A DNA stretch of 64,000 nt from Phallusia mammillata (Eukaryota; Chordata; Ascidiacea; Phlebobranchia; Ascidiidae). The translations under genes were made by a program, and so were the position numbers. The notes below the pieces were generated by a model. The model saw only the letters and a list, made by a program, of their open reading frames with translations, did no database searches and had not been told where the DNA came from. Position 1 is the first letter of the stretch, and every line of letters starts with the position of its first letter. Shown one piece after another: positions 11,352-22,465 of the stretch. The DNA is taken from assembly GCA_003260075.1 (NCBI GenBank), contig QLIY01000234.1, positions 62,001-126,000 of the forward strand, read 5' to 3'.

Positions 11352-12338
11352 TTTGTCGTTAAGGGAAAGCCTAACTTGCTAAACTATGGTAGAAAGATTC
11401 GTTGAGTAATTGTTGCCTTCAGAAAGTGATTGAACATTTCAGACATGCAAGGCTCACCGTTTTCATCATAAGCAACAGGGGGGGGGGGGCAAAGCCAGTC
11501 GAGATTCAATTCCCGTCAAGCTACCGAAATATGGTCTTCATAACAAACGTGCCGACGGAAAATTAGTAATGGTAAAAAACCTTGACGGATCAAGGGAGAC
11601 ATGCCTCAACGCATATCACTTCGCTAACCAGGTTTCTTGCTAAGCAAACCGAAGGGACCAACAACAGATACACGCGTACAAAGCCCACGAGCCGCATAAT
11701 TTCTGGGTCAGCAACCAACGGTAAAAAACATGCCTCAGCGCATGCGACTTTGCTAACCAAGTTTCTTGCAACGGTACCATGCCGAAGGGGTACAGCGTTA
11801 TATCTGAGTCGACAGCACACAACGATAAAAAGCCTTGACCGGGGGGGGGGTAAGCCTAACTTGCTACCCTATGGTAGAAAGATTCGTTGAGTAATTGTTG
11901 CCTTCAGAAAGTGGTTGAACATTTCAGACATGCAAGGCTCACCGTTTTCATCATAAGCAACAATTGCGCACATGCCTTACACTTAGCAAAGCCAGTCGAG
12001 ATTCAATTCTCGTCAAGCTACCGAAATATGGTCTTCATAACAAACGTGCCGACGCAAAATTAGTAATGGTAAAAAACCTTGACGGATCAAGGGAGACATG
12101 CCTCAACGCATATCACTTCGCTAACCAGGTTTCTTGCTAAGCAAACCGAAGGGACCAACAACAGATACACGCGTACAAAGCCCACGAGCCGCATAATTTC
12201 TGGGTCAGCAACCAACGGTAAAAAACATGCCTCAGCGCATGCGACTTTGCTAACCAAGTTTCTTGCAACGGTACCATGCCGAAGGGGTACAGCGTTATAT
12301 CTGAGTCGACAGCACACAACGATAAAAAGCCTTGACCA
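11352..12338. repeat. Duplicated left edge of the satellite (about 490 bases each)
   Basis: 11352-11840 and 11851-12338 are near-identical and are separated by 10 G. The left copy has a 12-base G run at 11478-11489 where the right copy has 24 ordinary bases (about 11962-11985). The left run therefore stands in for missing sequence. Confidence 0.75.
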
Positions 12339-15300
12339 ATTTCAAGGGGGACAACCACTTCGCCACCGAATGGGCCAACGTCATCTACACGCACAACTTA
12401 CAGGACAAGCCCGCGAGCAGCGTTATATCTGGGTCGGCAGCACACAACGGTTCCAAAAAGCCTTGACCAATTTCAAGGGAGACTTGCAACGTAACCATAC
12501 CGAGGAACCAACAACAGATACACGACTAACGCAAGTAGCCAGTTCATAAAGATACAAGGCCCACAAGCAGCGTGATCCCAAGATACAAGGCTACGAAAAA
12601 GCCCGATCTTGGTCGGTACCCAACGGTAAAAATCCTTGACCAATTTCAAGGGGGACAACCACTTCGCCACCAAAGAAGCCAACGTCAGCTACACGCACAA
12701 CTTACAGGACAAGCCCGCGAGCCGCGTTATATCTGGGTCGGCAGCACACAACGGTTCCAAAAAGCCTTGACCAATTTCAAGGGAGCCTTGCAACGTAACC
12801 ATACCGAGGAACCAACAACAGATACACGACTAACGCAAGTAGCCAGTTCATAAAGATACAAGGCCCACAAGCAGCGTGATCCCAAGATACAAGGCTACGA
12901 AAAAGCCCGATCTTGGTCGGTACCCAACGGTAAAAATCCTTGACCAATTTCAAGGGGGACAACCACTTCGCCACCGAAGAAGCCAACGTCATCTACACGC
13001 ACAACTTACAGGACAAGCCCGCGAGCCGCGTTATATCTGGGTCGGCAGCACACAACGGTTCCAAAAAGCCTTGACCAATTTCAAGGGAGCCTTGCAACGT
13101 AACCATACCGAGGAACCAACAACAGATACACGACTAACGCAAGTAGCCAGTTCATAAAGATACAAGGCCCACAAGCAGCGTGATCCCAAGATACAAGGCT
13201 ACGAAAAAGCCCGATCTTGGTCGGTACCCAACGGTAAAAATCCTTGACCAATTTCAAGGGGGACAACCACTTCGCCACCGAAGAAGCCAACGTCATCTAC
13301 ACGCACAACTTACAGGACAAGCCCGCGAGCCGCGTTATATCTGGGTCGGCAGCACACAACGGTTCCAAAAAGCCTTGACCAATTTCAAGGGAGACTTGCA
13401 ACGTAACCATACCGAGGAACCAACAACAGATACACGACTAACGCAAGTAGCCAGTTCATAAAGATACAAGGCCCACAAGCAGCGTGATCCCAAGATACAA
13501 GGCTACGAAAAAGCCCGATCTTGGTCGGTACCCAACGGTAAAAATCCTTGACCAATTTCAAGGGGGACAACCACTTCGCCACCGAAGAAGCCAACGTCAG
13601 CTACACGCACAACTTACAGGACAAGCCCGCGAGCCGCGTTATATCTGGGTCGGCAGCACACAACGGTTCCAAAAAGCCTTGACCAATTTCAAGGGAGCCT
13701 TGCAACGTAACCATACCGAGGAACCAACAACAGATACACGACTAACGCAAGTAGCCAGTTCATAAAGATACAAGGCCCACAAGCAGCGTGATCCCAAGAT
13801 ACAAGGCTACGAAAAAGCCCGATCTTGGTCGGTACCCAACGGTAAAAATCCTTGACCAATTTCAAGGGGGACAACCACTTCGCCACCGAAGAAGCCAACG
13901 TCAGCTACACGCACAACTTACAGGACAAGCCCGCGAGCCGCGTTATATCTGGGTCGGCAGCACACAACGGTTCCAAAAAGCCTTGACCAATTTCAAGGGA
14001 GACTTGCAACGTAACCATACCGAGGAACCAACAACAGATACACGACTAACGCAAGTAGCCAGTTCATAAAGATACAAGGCCCACAAGCAGCGTGATCCCA
14101 AGATACAAGGCTACGAAAAAGCCCGATCTTGGTCGGTACCCAACGGTAAAAATCCTTGACCAATTTCAAGGGGGACAACCACTTCGCCACCAAAGAAGCC
14201 AACGTCATCTACACGCACAACTTACAGGACAAGCCTGCGAGCAGCGTCATATCTGAGTCGGCAGCACACAACGGTTCCAAAAAGCCTTGTAACCATACCG
14301 AGGAACCAACAACAGATACACGACTAACGCAAGTAGCCAGTTCATAAAGATACAAGGCCCACAAGCAGCGTGATCCCAAGATACAAGGCTACGAAAAAGC
14401 CCATCTTGGTCGGTACCCAACGGTAAAAAGCCTTGACCAATTTCAAGGGGGACAACCACTTCGTCACCGAAGAAGCCAACGTCAGCTACACGCACAACTT
14501 ACAGGACAAGGCCGCGAGCCGCGTTATATCTGGGTCGGCAGCACACAACGGTTCCAAAAAGCCTTGACCAATTTCAAGGGAGCCTTGCAACGTAACCATA
14601 CCGAGGAACCAACAACAGATACACGACTAACGCAAGTAGCCAGTTCATAAAGATACAAGGCCCACAAGCAGCGTGATCCCAAGATACAAGGCTACGAAAA
14701 AGCCCGATCTTGGTCGGTACCCAACGGTAAAAAGCCTTGACCAATTTCAAGGGGGACAACCACTTCGCCACCGAAGAAGCCAACGTCATCTACACGCACA
14801 ACTTACAGGACAAGCCCGCGAGCCGCGTTATATCTGGGTCGGCAGCACACAACGGTTCCAAAAAGCCTTGACCAATTTCAAGGGAGCCTTGCAACGTAAC
14901 CATACCGAGGAACCAACAACAGATACACGACTAACGCAAGTAGCCAGTTCATAAAGATACAAGGCCCACAAGCAGCGTGATCCCAAGATACAAGGCTACG
15001 AAAAAGGCCGATCTTGGTCGGTACCCAACGGTAAAAAGCCTTGACCAATTTCAAGGGGGACAACCACTTCGCCACCGAAGAAGCCAACGTCATCTACACG
15101 CACAACTTACAGGACAAGCCCGCGAGCCGCGTTATATCTGGGTCGGCAGCACACAACGGTTCCAAAAAGCCTTGACCAATTTCAAGGGAGCCTTGCAACG
15201 TAACCATACCGAGGAACCAACAACAGATACACGACTAACGCAAGTAGCCAGTTCATAAAGATACAAGGCCCACAAGCAGCGTGATCCCAAGATACAGGGC

Positions 15301-15632
15301 TACGAAAAAGCCCGATCTTGGTCGGTACCCAACGCTAAAAAGCCTTGACCAATTTCAAGGGGGACAACCACTTCGCCACCGAAGAAGCCAACGTCATCTA
15401 CACGCACAACTTACAGGACAAGCCCGCGAGCCGCGTTATATCTGGGTCGGCAGCACACAACGGTTCCAAAAAGCCTTGACCAAATTCAAGGGGGACAACC
15501 ACTTCGCCACCGAAGAAGCCAACGTCATCTACACGCACAACTTACAGGACAAGCCCGCGAGCCGTGTTATATCTGGGTCGGCAGTACACAACGGTTCCAA
15601 AAAGCCTTGACCAATTTCAAGGGAGCCATGCC
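12060..15632. repeat. Satellite array, 304-base higher-order repeat
   Basis: A landmark (gtgatcccaag) recurs at 12572, 12876, 13180, 13484, 13788, 14092, 14370, 14673, 14977 and 15281. The step is 304 bases except one 278-base unit with a 26-base deletion near 14288 and one of 303. Each unit contains two related half-units of about 130 and 174 bases, both beginning with caatttcaaggg. The first half is repeated twice in a row at the right end (15348-15610), where the pattern stops. Open frames of 93 codons recur on the plus strand, but 304 is not a multiple of three, so they cannot form one repeat protein and are probably incidental. Confidence 0.93.
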
Positions 15633-15792
15633 ACTTCGCACTGCCAGATTTAGCACACTGTGCTCTCCACCGGTCTGCAAAAAGAATCCAGTTAAATATT
15701 TTTCTTTTTAAAGAAATGTCACTTCCTATAGTTAAGATAATCTGTACCCCTAACAGGTTAATATTGCTACAATTTGCATTTTTTATAAACAT

Positions 15793-16450
15793 ATACTGTG
15801 TCTACATAAAAGCATGAATGTAACAAACCTCACCTTAATCGTTTCATCATTTTTTTTGCTTTGGTGAAATGTTGTCGGAACTGTTGCGATATACTGACAC
15901 CCCCCCCCCTATACTGTGTCTACATAAAAGCATGAATGTAACAAACCTCACCTTAATGGTTTCATCATTTTTTTTGCTTTGGTGAAATGTTGTCGGAACT
16001 CTTGCGATATACTGACGATCTGTGGAACAATAATAACATTAGTTCTAAGCTTATATTTGCAAGTCTTTAATTGCGTTAACTTTCAGTATTAGTGCGCAAA
16101 CTTAAAGCCACAATGTTACAAGCCTTACCTTTATTATTCCATCTGGTTGCTGTGTTGTTGAAATGTTGCAAGATACCGAAAAGCTGTAAAAGAGAGCACC
16201 GTTAGTTGAAATCATGAATAGTTACAACTTGTTGTCGTATTACCTTGCAGTACTTCAGGTCTACAACCGGCCAACCTTGCCACGTGTTTATTCGCGGAGA
16301 ACACCATGCTCTTAACAGACCTGTAAAAATATAAGTTTGAAATACAGTTTTACAAATATTTCACAAAACATAGACAAATATTCTTACCTCCGTGGCTCCA
16401 TCGGTTTGGTTTGTTAAAATTCTGTCAAAGATATCGACAAGCTGTAGAAG
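15793..16450 (-). repeat. Diverged tandem units of about 250 bases
   Basis: Segments at about 15835-15899, 15948-16020, 16128-16190 and 16387-16450 align. Each starts like an inverted splice donor (cttacct or ctcacct), continues through a gaaatgttg-like block and ends near a gctgta or tctgtg block. The first two are an allele-like pair around a 10-base C run (15900-15909). Read on the minus strand they look like tiny exons with GT-AG borders, but reading frames are inconsistent, so no gene is called. Confidence 0.45.
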
Positions 16451-16897
16451 AAGAATATGGTTAAAACAAGTTATAAATAGCTACTAAGTTATATTATAGT
16501 ACCTGTGCAGCAGCTCCTTACACGACCATGGTTCTGGCGAAATGATTGTAGCAAGACAACACGTGCTTGATAAGGCAGGCTGATTGCGACGCGGGATTGA
16601 CACGCGTCGAAGCTAATTGATGTGATTGAATTCTATACATACCTGACTTTTCATAGAAATTAAGATTTAAACGTACAAAACTTTAAAAAAATTTAATATC
16701 GTGCAAACGACTTTTAAATACTATTTGTGTCAATTGACATTTTACAAAATTAAAAATCTAATCTTGTTGACGAAAGTATTTTGCAAAAATGAAGATGCTT
16801 TTTTCAATCAGCAATCCCCTACCACGAAGCTGACATGTGCAGCATTCGAGGCAGGCAGCGGTGCTTGTGATTCGACTTTCGGCGGGTTCTCCACTAA

Positions 16898-16972
16898 GCC
16901 TGTGTAGCTTAGTTGGTAAAGCACGTTTCCCGGAAAAAATCCGGTTGTGGGTTCGAATCTCACCGCAGACCA
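16898..16972 (+). pseudogene. tRNA-like sequence (SINE head or tRNA pseudogene)
   Basis: It has a 7-bp acceptor stem with one mismatch and one wobble, a 4-bp D stem (gctt/aagc) with A box tagcttagttgg, and a T arm gtggg-ttcgaat-ctcac with a perfect B box. It ends in gacca-like sequence. The anticodon arm cannot be folded at the right position and lacks U33, so it should not work in translation. Downstream non-tRNA sequence may be the SINE body. Confidence 0.65.
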
Positions 16973-17240
16973 GATTTTTTCTAGCATAAACCTTGCCGCA
17001 TTCACTGGGCCTGGCGTGATACCATGAATCAGCAAAACACATTTTATCTTGAAGGTTTTCATACATAAATAAATATTTAAATGATAGGGTTTAAAAGGTT
17101 AAATATTGAACAAGTTAATTTTGAGAATCTTACCGAATTCAAAATAAAATAAATAAATGGACAATTTGTAATGGTAGTTTGTTTTGTTTTCTGTAGCTTG
17201 TGTGCACACAAATAAACATAGAACAATTCAGTTGTAAAAT

Positions 17241-17246
17241 TTTATT
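17241..17246 (-). promoter_or_regulatory. Polyadenylation signal of the FBXO36-like gene
   Basis: AATAAA on the minus strand, about 245 bases past the stop codon at 17491. This is a plausible 3' UTR length. Confidence 0.5.
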
Positions 17247-17490
17247 GCAAAAAATAAATCAACACTTCAGCAATATGCAAAAATAAGAGATGTAAAATGA
17301 AAAAGCTCAACACAAAAATCACAAAACAGCAATTGAATGAACCAGATAAAACACACAAAGACGGATGAAGAATTTCGTTGTTCAAGTATTATGGAAAGCA
17401 CAGCGTTATATGAGGAAGGTATGGCAAAATATCACACCACAACATACAAGTCAGCATTAGCAGATATATATATATGACAGCAAAAAAGAA

Positions 17491-20457
17491 CTAAGTTTGT
17501 GCCGTCGAAAGTTTGGTCTCACTCAACTTGGCAACAAACAGCGCCCTTTTCTGGTGGCGTCGCATTTGGGCCTGGAGCTGTAACTTATTTGTGAAGAATA
17601 CCTGGTAACAATTGTAACGTTTAATTTTTGTGTCCACTGCAAAGCACATGATAACTATATATAGTTAAGCCATTGGTTCCCAAACTGTGGGCCATGGCCC
17701 AGTACTAGGCCACCAAGACATTTTCAATGGGCCACAGAGCCATTTGAACAGATTCTACTGTTTTGTTATACTGTAGATATTATGCGCTTTGTTTTGAAAA
17801 ACATAATATTTGCAAAGAATTCCGAATCTTGTAGCCAAATTTCAGGAGCATGTATCTCATTAAAAATAAATTGCTACAAAATTTCGCCCATTTTTTTGGT
17901 TTGTGCCCAAATTTCAGCACATGGTGAGCCACGAATCGCTATTAAATAGACATGGGCCACAGACCAAAAAAGTTTGGGAACCCCTGAGTTAAGCTGTCCC
18001 CTTAGTACAGTGGTTCTCAACTGGTGGTCCATTGACCATAATATGCTTGTTATCGACCGGTGGTCCATAGACTAAAATGAGGCGAGAACCACTGCCTTAG
18101 CAAGTGAATTCAACATGTTTATACTGCTACAAGTTTGTTTGAGAAGTGGAAGCACATTTTTCCATGGGTAAATTTTACAAGCCAACACAGGGTTACCACC
18201 ACTTACATGTTTCCAACCAACTTCGCCTGCAAACAACCTCATGTCTGGTGTGATTGTGTCACAGTGACTTTCAACGATATGTTCCCACAGCTGTTCCGAA
18301 TTGCACAGCTAGAAAAAAAAATCAGATGCACACTTTTGTTATTTGTTCTTAACTGAAGCAGCCATTTTGTTCTTAACTGAACACAATTGACTTGGTTGTC
18401 AAACAAAACATACATGCCTGTCATGGAACATTTTAATTGGAATTTTTTAGCCAAATACCCAAATAACAGTAAATGGAGTATATCTCGTGAGATATGCATT
18501 TATTGCTGTTTAACATTTTACTTATTTTGTAAGTGAACTACATGAAAGAACATTTGTGCACAGATCATAGGTAATGCATTCTGTTCAAGAACCTTTCATC
18601 AATAAGTAACTAATTTTTAACACTAAAACCAAAATTTATGAGCATCAAACAATAAAATTCAGGTTTACGAACCTCCCGAAAATGTTTGCTTGTTTGAGCA
18701 AGCCGTCCAATGTCTTCCAGTTCCATAAACGACATAATGTAAATCTGGAGAGATTTCTTTAGCCTTGGAAAGTAGTCAAAATGTCCTGAGCACAGTTCTT
18801 TCACGTATTCAAGCATGTGGGCTCCAAAAAATCTTTTAATATCAGCTTAAAACCCCCCCCCCCAGTTCTTTCACGTATTCAAGCATGTGGGCTCCAAAAA
18901 ATCTTTTAATGTCAGCTTAAAAACAGAGACACACCATCAGGCATTAACTTAACCAGGGTTGCCATCGACTTGAAACCAAAAATAAGGACAACCGAAATTT
19001 AAATTTTTTATGCGAAACAAAACAAGCGTTTTTGAACAAATCTTTGTATTTATACGAACCATGACATATCATGTGCAATATTTTGGCCAGAAACAATCTG
19101 TTCCAGCTACCCCTTATTCGTAGAAAATGTTTTGTGCGCCCCCCCCCCCATGACATATCATATGCAATATTTTGGCCAGAAACAATCTGTTCCAGCTACC
19201 CCTTGTTCGTAGAAAACGTTTCGTGCATCTCACAACAGCTCAAGTCTTGGTTTACTTTTACTTGTAACAGGGATTTAACTCATAATTGTTGAAAATAATA
19301 CAAAATAAGGACCCAAGTCAAAAATAAGGACATTTCTTAGAAATAAGGACAATGAACTTTTCTAAGACATGGCCCTTTAAAATAAGGACAAATATTAGAA
19401 ATAAGGACGGTATGGCAACCCTGACTATAACCCCTAAGGAACAAAGTATAGCAGTGATAAAAAAGCTTCACTCCTGTAACATTTTTAGCTGAAAGTTTGC
19501 AATTTTCATTTATTTCATTAGCGTAAGTGACAAACACACTTTCTTTGATAAGCCAGGCTATACTTCTTAAAATGTTTTTCAACAAGGCTGCATGCATAAA
19601 AAACTCATTTGCAAATGCTATTTTAAAATGAATGTCATACAATCATTTACACACGGTAAAAACAGGTTCTGCTTTACATTTGTTTCTTACTTTGCATGTC
19701 GTAGTCATTCAACAAATCAGCATGAGACTCTTTGATTTCAGTTGGTGCTAGTCTTGTATCGGATCTCAAACAGGATGGGTTTATTTTCCAGTAGTTCCAT
19801 TGAAACTGCAATCATAAAAGCAAATTAAAATCCACCAGACAACACAATGATATGCTCCAAATTTTATGTTTAACAATCTTTCCTAATTTTTCTTCCCTGA
19901 ATTTCTTGAGCCAAGAATCACATAAAATGATAATCCAGTGCATAAATGTGCTCTTTCTTCACATTATACTAACCCAAAATTGGCAGTTTACACACTAAAT
20001 GTTTAGTGCAGATTCACCAGACACATCCACTAAAATCCATTTCCTTTTTAACTTTATTCCCTAATTTAATCGACAATTTCACACACTACTTGTCTATATT
20101 GAGATTTTTTACGATTACGGATACTTGTTTATTCTATTCGACCTGTTTAAAGTCGAAAATAGAACCAAGTTCCAACATGAGTTTGCCATTTTAATTTTGT
20201 AAGGGGGCCACAGGTCTTACAGGGTTACTTGAAGGGGGGCACGAAGCCCAAAAGTTACTTTTTGGGGGCCACAGTCCACAAAAGGTTGAGAACCACTGGT
20301 TTAGTGCATTTATATAGTATTTATACTGGCAATTAAAAAAGAGAAATTTATACATTACCTCAGTAAGTGTGACTTTCATGTTTACAAAATCTTTGCTTGG
20401 TGATGGTGCTTGTTCACTGAGTTCAAGTAATACACCATCTTTAAACAGCGACTTCAT
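17491..20457 (-). CDS. FBXO36: F-box only protein 36 orthologue
   Basis: Predicted substrate-recognition subunit of an SCF (SKP1-CUL1-F-box) ubiquitin ligase; its substrate is not known to me. Five exons on the minus strand: 20457-20359, 19805-19691, 18845-18673, 18308-18207 and 17601-17491, all GT-AG and in phase, giving about 199 residues (human FBXO36 is 188). Exon 1 contains PSPSKDF, exon 2 WNYWKINP, exon 3 HMLEYVKELCSGHFDYFPRL. The F-box spans about residues 97-145 (FMELEDIGRLAQTSKHFRE, then LWEHIVESHCDTITPDMR), followed by FFTNKLQLQAQMRR and a stop. The five exons line up with the human protein from end to end. Intron 4 hosts two hAT MITEs. The first 60 bases of exon 3 are repeated at 18864-18922 beside a C run, probably an allelic artefact. 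Confidence 0.94.
17671..17986. mobile_element. hAT-type MITE in FBXO36 intron 4
   Basis: Ends are cattggttcccaaactgtgg and gtttgggaacccctg. The 8-base target duplication AGTTAAGC is perfect (17663-17670 and 17987-17994). 316 bases, no coding capacity. Confidence 0.9.
18008..18094. mobile_element. Very short hAT-type MITE in FBXO36 intron 4
   Basis: Only 87 bases, between cagtggttctcaac and gcgagaaccactg. Flanking 8-mers ccttagta and ccttagca match at 7 of 8. Internal ggtggtcca repeats occur on both sides. Confidence 0.85.
18803..18922. repeat. Allele-like duplication of the start of FBXO36 exon 3
   Basis: About 50-60 bases on each side of an 11-base C run (18853-18863) are the same sequence, with one visible substitution near the acceptor. 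Confidence 0.75.
18950..19430 (-). repeat. Dispersed repeat, copy 2, with allele-like duplication
   Basis: This is the inverted relative of 4672-4862 and sits in FBXO36 intron 2. Within it, 19061-19138 recurs at 19150-19228 around an 11-base C run (19139-19149) with about four substitutions. An aataaggaca motif is repeated several times toward the right. Confidence 0.6.
20200..20298. mobile_element. Truncated hAT-type element end
   Basis: It ends aaaggttgagaaccactg, the typical right terminus of the local hAT elements, preceded by ggggccacag-like sequence. No left terminus was found. It lies in intron 1 of the FBXO36-like gene. Confidence 0.5.
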
Positions 20458-20463
20458 GTTTTC

Positions 20464-21522
20464 CTAACTTACTTAATTATTGTGTACTGCATATTTATCA
20501 AAAACAATTGCAAGGTTTAAAAAAGCATAAATGTAAAAGCATATAGAGCCAATAAATGATAAGCTGCAGACAGTGCACACTGTTTCGACCTATAAGGTCT
20601 CATCAGTGCAGCTGGTGACGAGAGATCAGCCGCATTGGCTAGTGTAGCCATTCAACGGCACTCCAGTTTGTTGGGAGCACAGGGTACAACCCCATGCATC
20701 ACCTAGTCTGTGCGATGCCACAACTGGACATACAGCACAGATGAAACTGGCTCACAATGGCCAAGCAACTGCTGCTGTTGTGCACTGTCTGCAGCTTAAA
20801 AAAGCATGTTTTGCCAATCAGTAATCATTACTTAGTTTAGAGTGCTCTCTAAAATTGCTACATGACTAAACTTTGATAATTCTGTAGCTACTTAAACCTA
20901 AATAAAACTAAAATCCAACAGTAGTGTACATTGATAGCAACCTAATGTATTCTGCTTTTACCAAAAGCTAATGGCTTATCATGTCACTAGCCTGGACAAA
21001 TCCGCAAAAACCTAATTGAACAGGGTAACCTAATAAACATCGAGCAGGCCTTCTCATATTACACTGGACATGTGTGGACAAGTAAAAGACGAACGCTGTG
21101 TGAATCACGCACACATTTGTTTTCATTTTCAAACTCTTTCCGTCCTTCTGAAGATACAAAATTATCCGGGTCTGCAGGACCTAATTTACGACACAGGACA
21201 TAAATGTAAAACATAAGCTACTTGCAAAGCACAAAAATAATAGTATTACCTGCAAATTAATTATATGACTTTTGTGGAAAGGTTTAGGTTGCTCCAAAAC
21301 ACTGCAAATCAACTAAATATTTGTTGTAAACAAGTTTTTGTTGATACGGATTAGACTATAAAAGTCCGCGTTCTTGGCAACGAATTGCGGTTTTCAGAAA
21401 ATAAACAATAGTTGCTGCGCAATAAAAAGTGTAAACAGTCATTATTAAAACACTGCAAAATCTTTAAAATTGTGATTATTCGATCGAAAAGATAACAATC
21501 ATTCGTAATTTACCGTCTTACC
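20464..21522 (-). other. Possible 5' UTR intron of FBXO36
   Basis: An AG acceptor (20465-20464) lies six bases before the start codon. A good donor, AAAG|GTAAGA, lies at 21522-21520. They could bound a 5' UTR intron; the acceptor could also be a trans-splice site. Both are inference. Confidence 0.35.
20561..20797. mobile_element. Fold-back MITE
   Basis: A 237-base element with terminal inverted repeats aagctgcagacagtgcaca and tgtgcactgtctgcagctt (19 bases, perfect). No clear target duplication. The interior is non-coding. Confidence 0.75.
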
Positions 21523-21846
21523 TTTATTATTTGCAATATCTGTAACTGTATTTTCTAATATAAATGCCTAGTCAAGATCCAGCCTTCTTTTTTTCTGCCG
21601 CATGGGGACAATAGCAAGCCATGGCGAATTTCAAGTGCAATCCAGTGTTGGTTGCAGTGTATTGAAGGCGATAGTTTCTTTTACATGTTTATTTTATTAA
21701 TTACCAACAATCACACGAAACAACTTTTTTTAAATACGTTTAAATAACCAACCAAGGGATACATTTTCCAGAGACTATAAAACGCTTTATGTCAAGAAAA
21801 GCGGTATAGTTTTACAATGTGCTTGAAACAAACGATTGGTCTAATA

Positions 21847-22026
21847 ACAGTGGTTTTCAACCTTATACTGATCGCGTACCACCTGACAATTTTTTCTCTT
21901 GCTGCGTACTATCTAAACCTCATTTGGTTGGGTAGACCAAGACAAACACACATCCTTCTCCACTAGGCTAGCAAATCTCTGAAACCAGCAAGGTTAGCAA
22001 TTTGAATAGAATGTCCAAGACTACTG
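21847..22026. mobile_element. hAT-type MITE
   Basis: Left end acagtggttttcaacc, right end ccaagactactg. The 8-base target duplication GTCTAATA is perfect (21839-21846 and 22027-22034). 180 bases. Confidence 0.8.
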
Positions 22027-22128
22027 GTCTAATACAGTCTTAAATTCGTTTAGGGGACATGCCTTAATTTTCAATCTACATGTCTTACTAAGCCCATTCT
22101 CTTAGCCTACCTGTCACTTGATCTAGGC

Positions 22129-22457
22129 CAGGGGGTTCTTAACCAGGGGTACATGTACCCCTTGGGGGTACGAAGCACCAAAGTAGGGGGTACGACGGTC
22201 AGTGTGAAATTGTACATTATTTAGGGATATTTGTGAAGAATGCGTAACAAGTTACTTTGTTATGTTTAGTTGATTTCAATTGAATTTTGTTGAACTTACA
22301 AGACTATTTTAATGCATGCATTCAACACGTAAGTTATAAATACACTGAGTTTAATTCCCATTATTGTTTACTTCCGTTGGCCATTGTAGACAGGGGGTAC
22401 GAGAAAATGTCATGAAATCTCAAGGGGTACAAGCGCTAAAAAGGTTAAGAAACACTG
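22129..22457. mobile_element. hAT-type MITE
   Basis: Left end cagggggttcttaacc, right end ggttaagaaacactg. The 8-base target duplication ATCTAGGC is perfect (22121-22128 and 22458-22465). The subterminal gggggtac repeat is palindromic. 329 bases. Confidence 0.92.
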
Positions 22458-22465
22458 ATCTAGGC

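Noticed and set aside
12572..15610. Recurring 93-codon open frames (MIPRYKATKKPDLG) in the satellite
   Set aside because: The period of 304 is not a multiple of three, the minus strand has equally recurrent frames, and no known domain is visible. Satellite shadows.
19999..20310. Target duplication gtttagtgca around the hAT end at 20298
   Set aside because: The left flank is not followed by a hAT-type terminus, and 10 bases is the wrong length.
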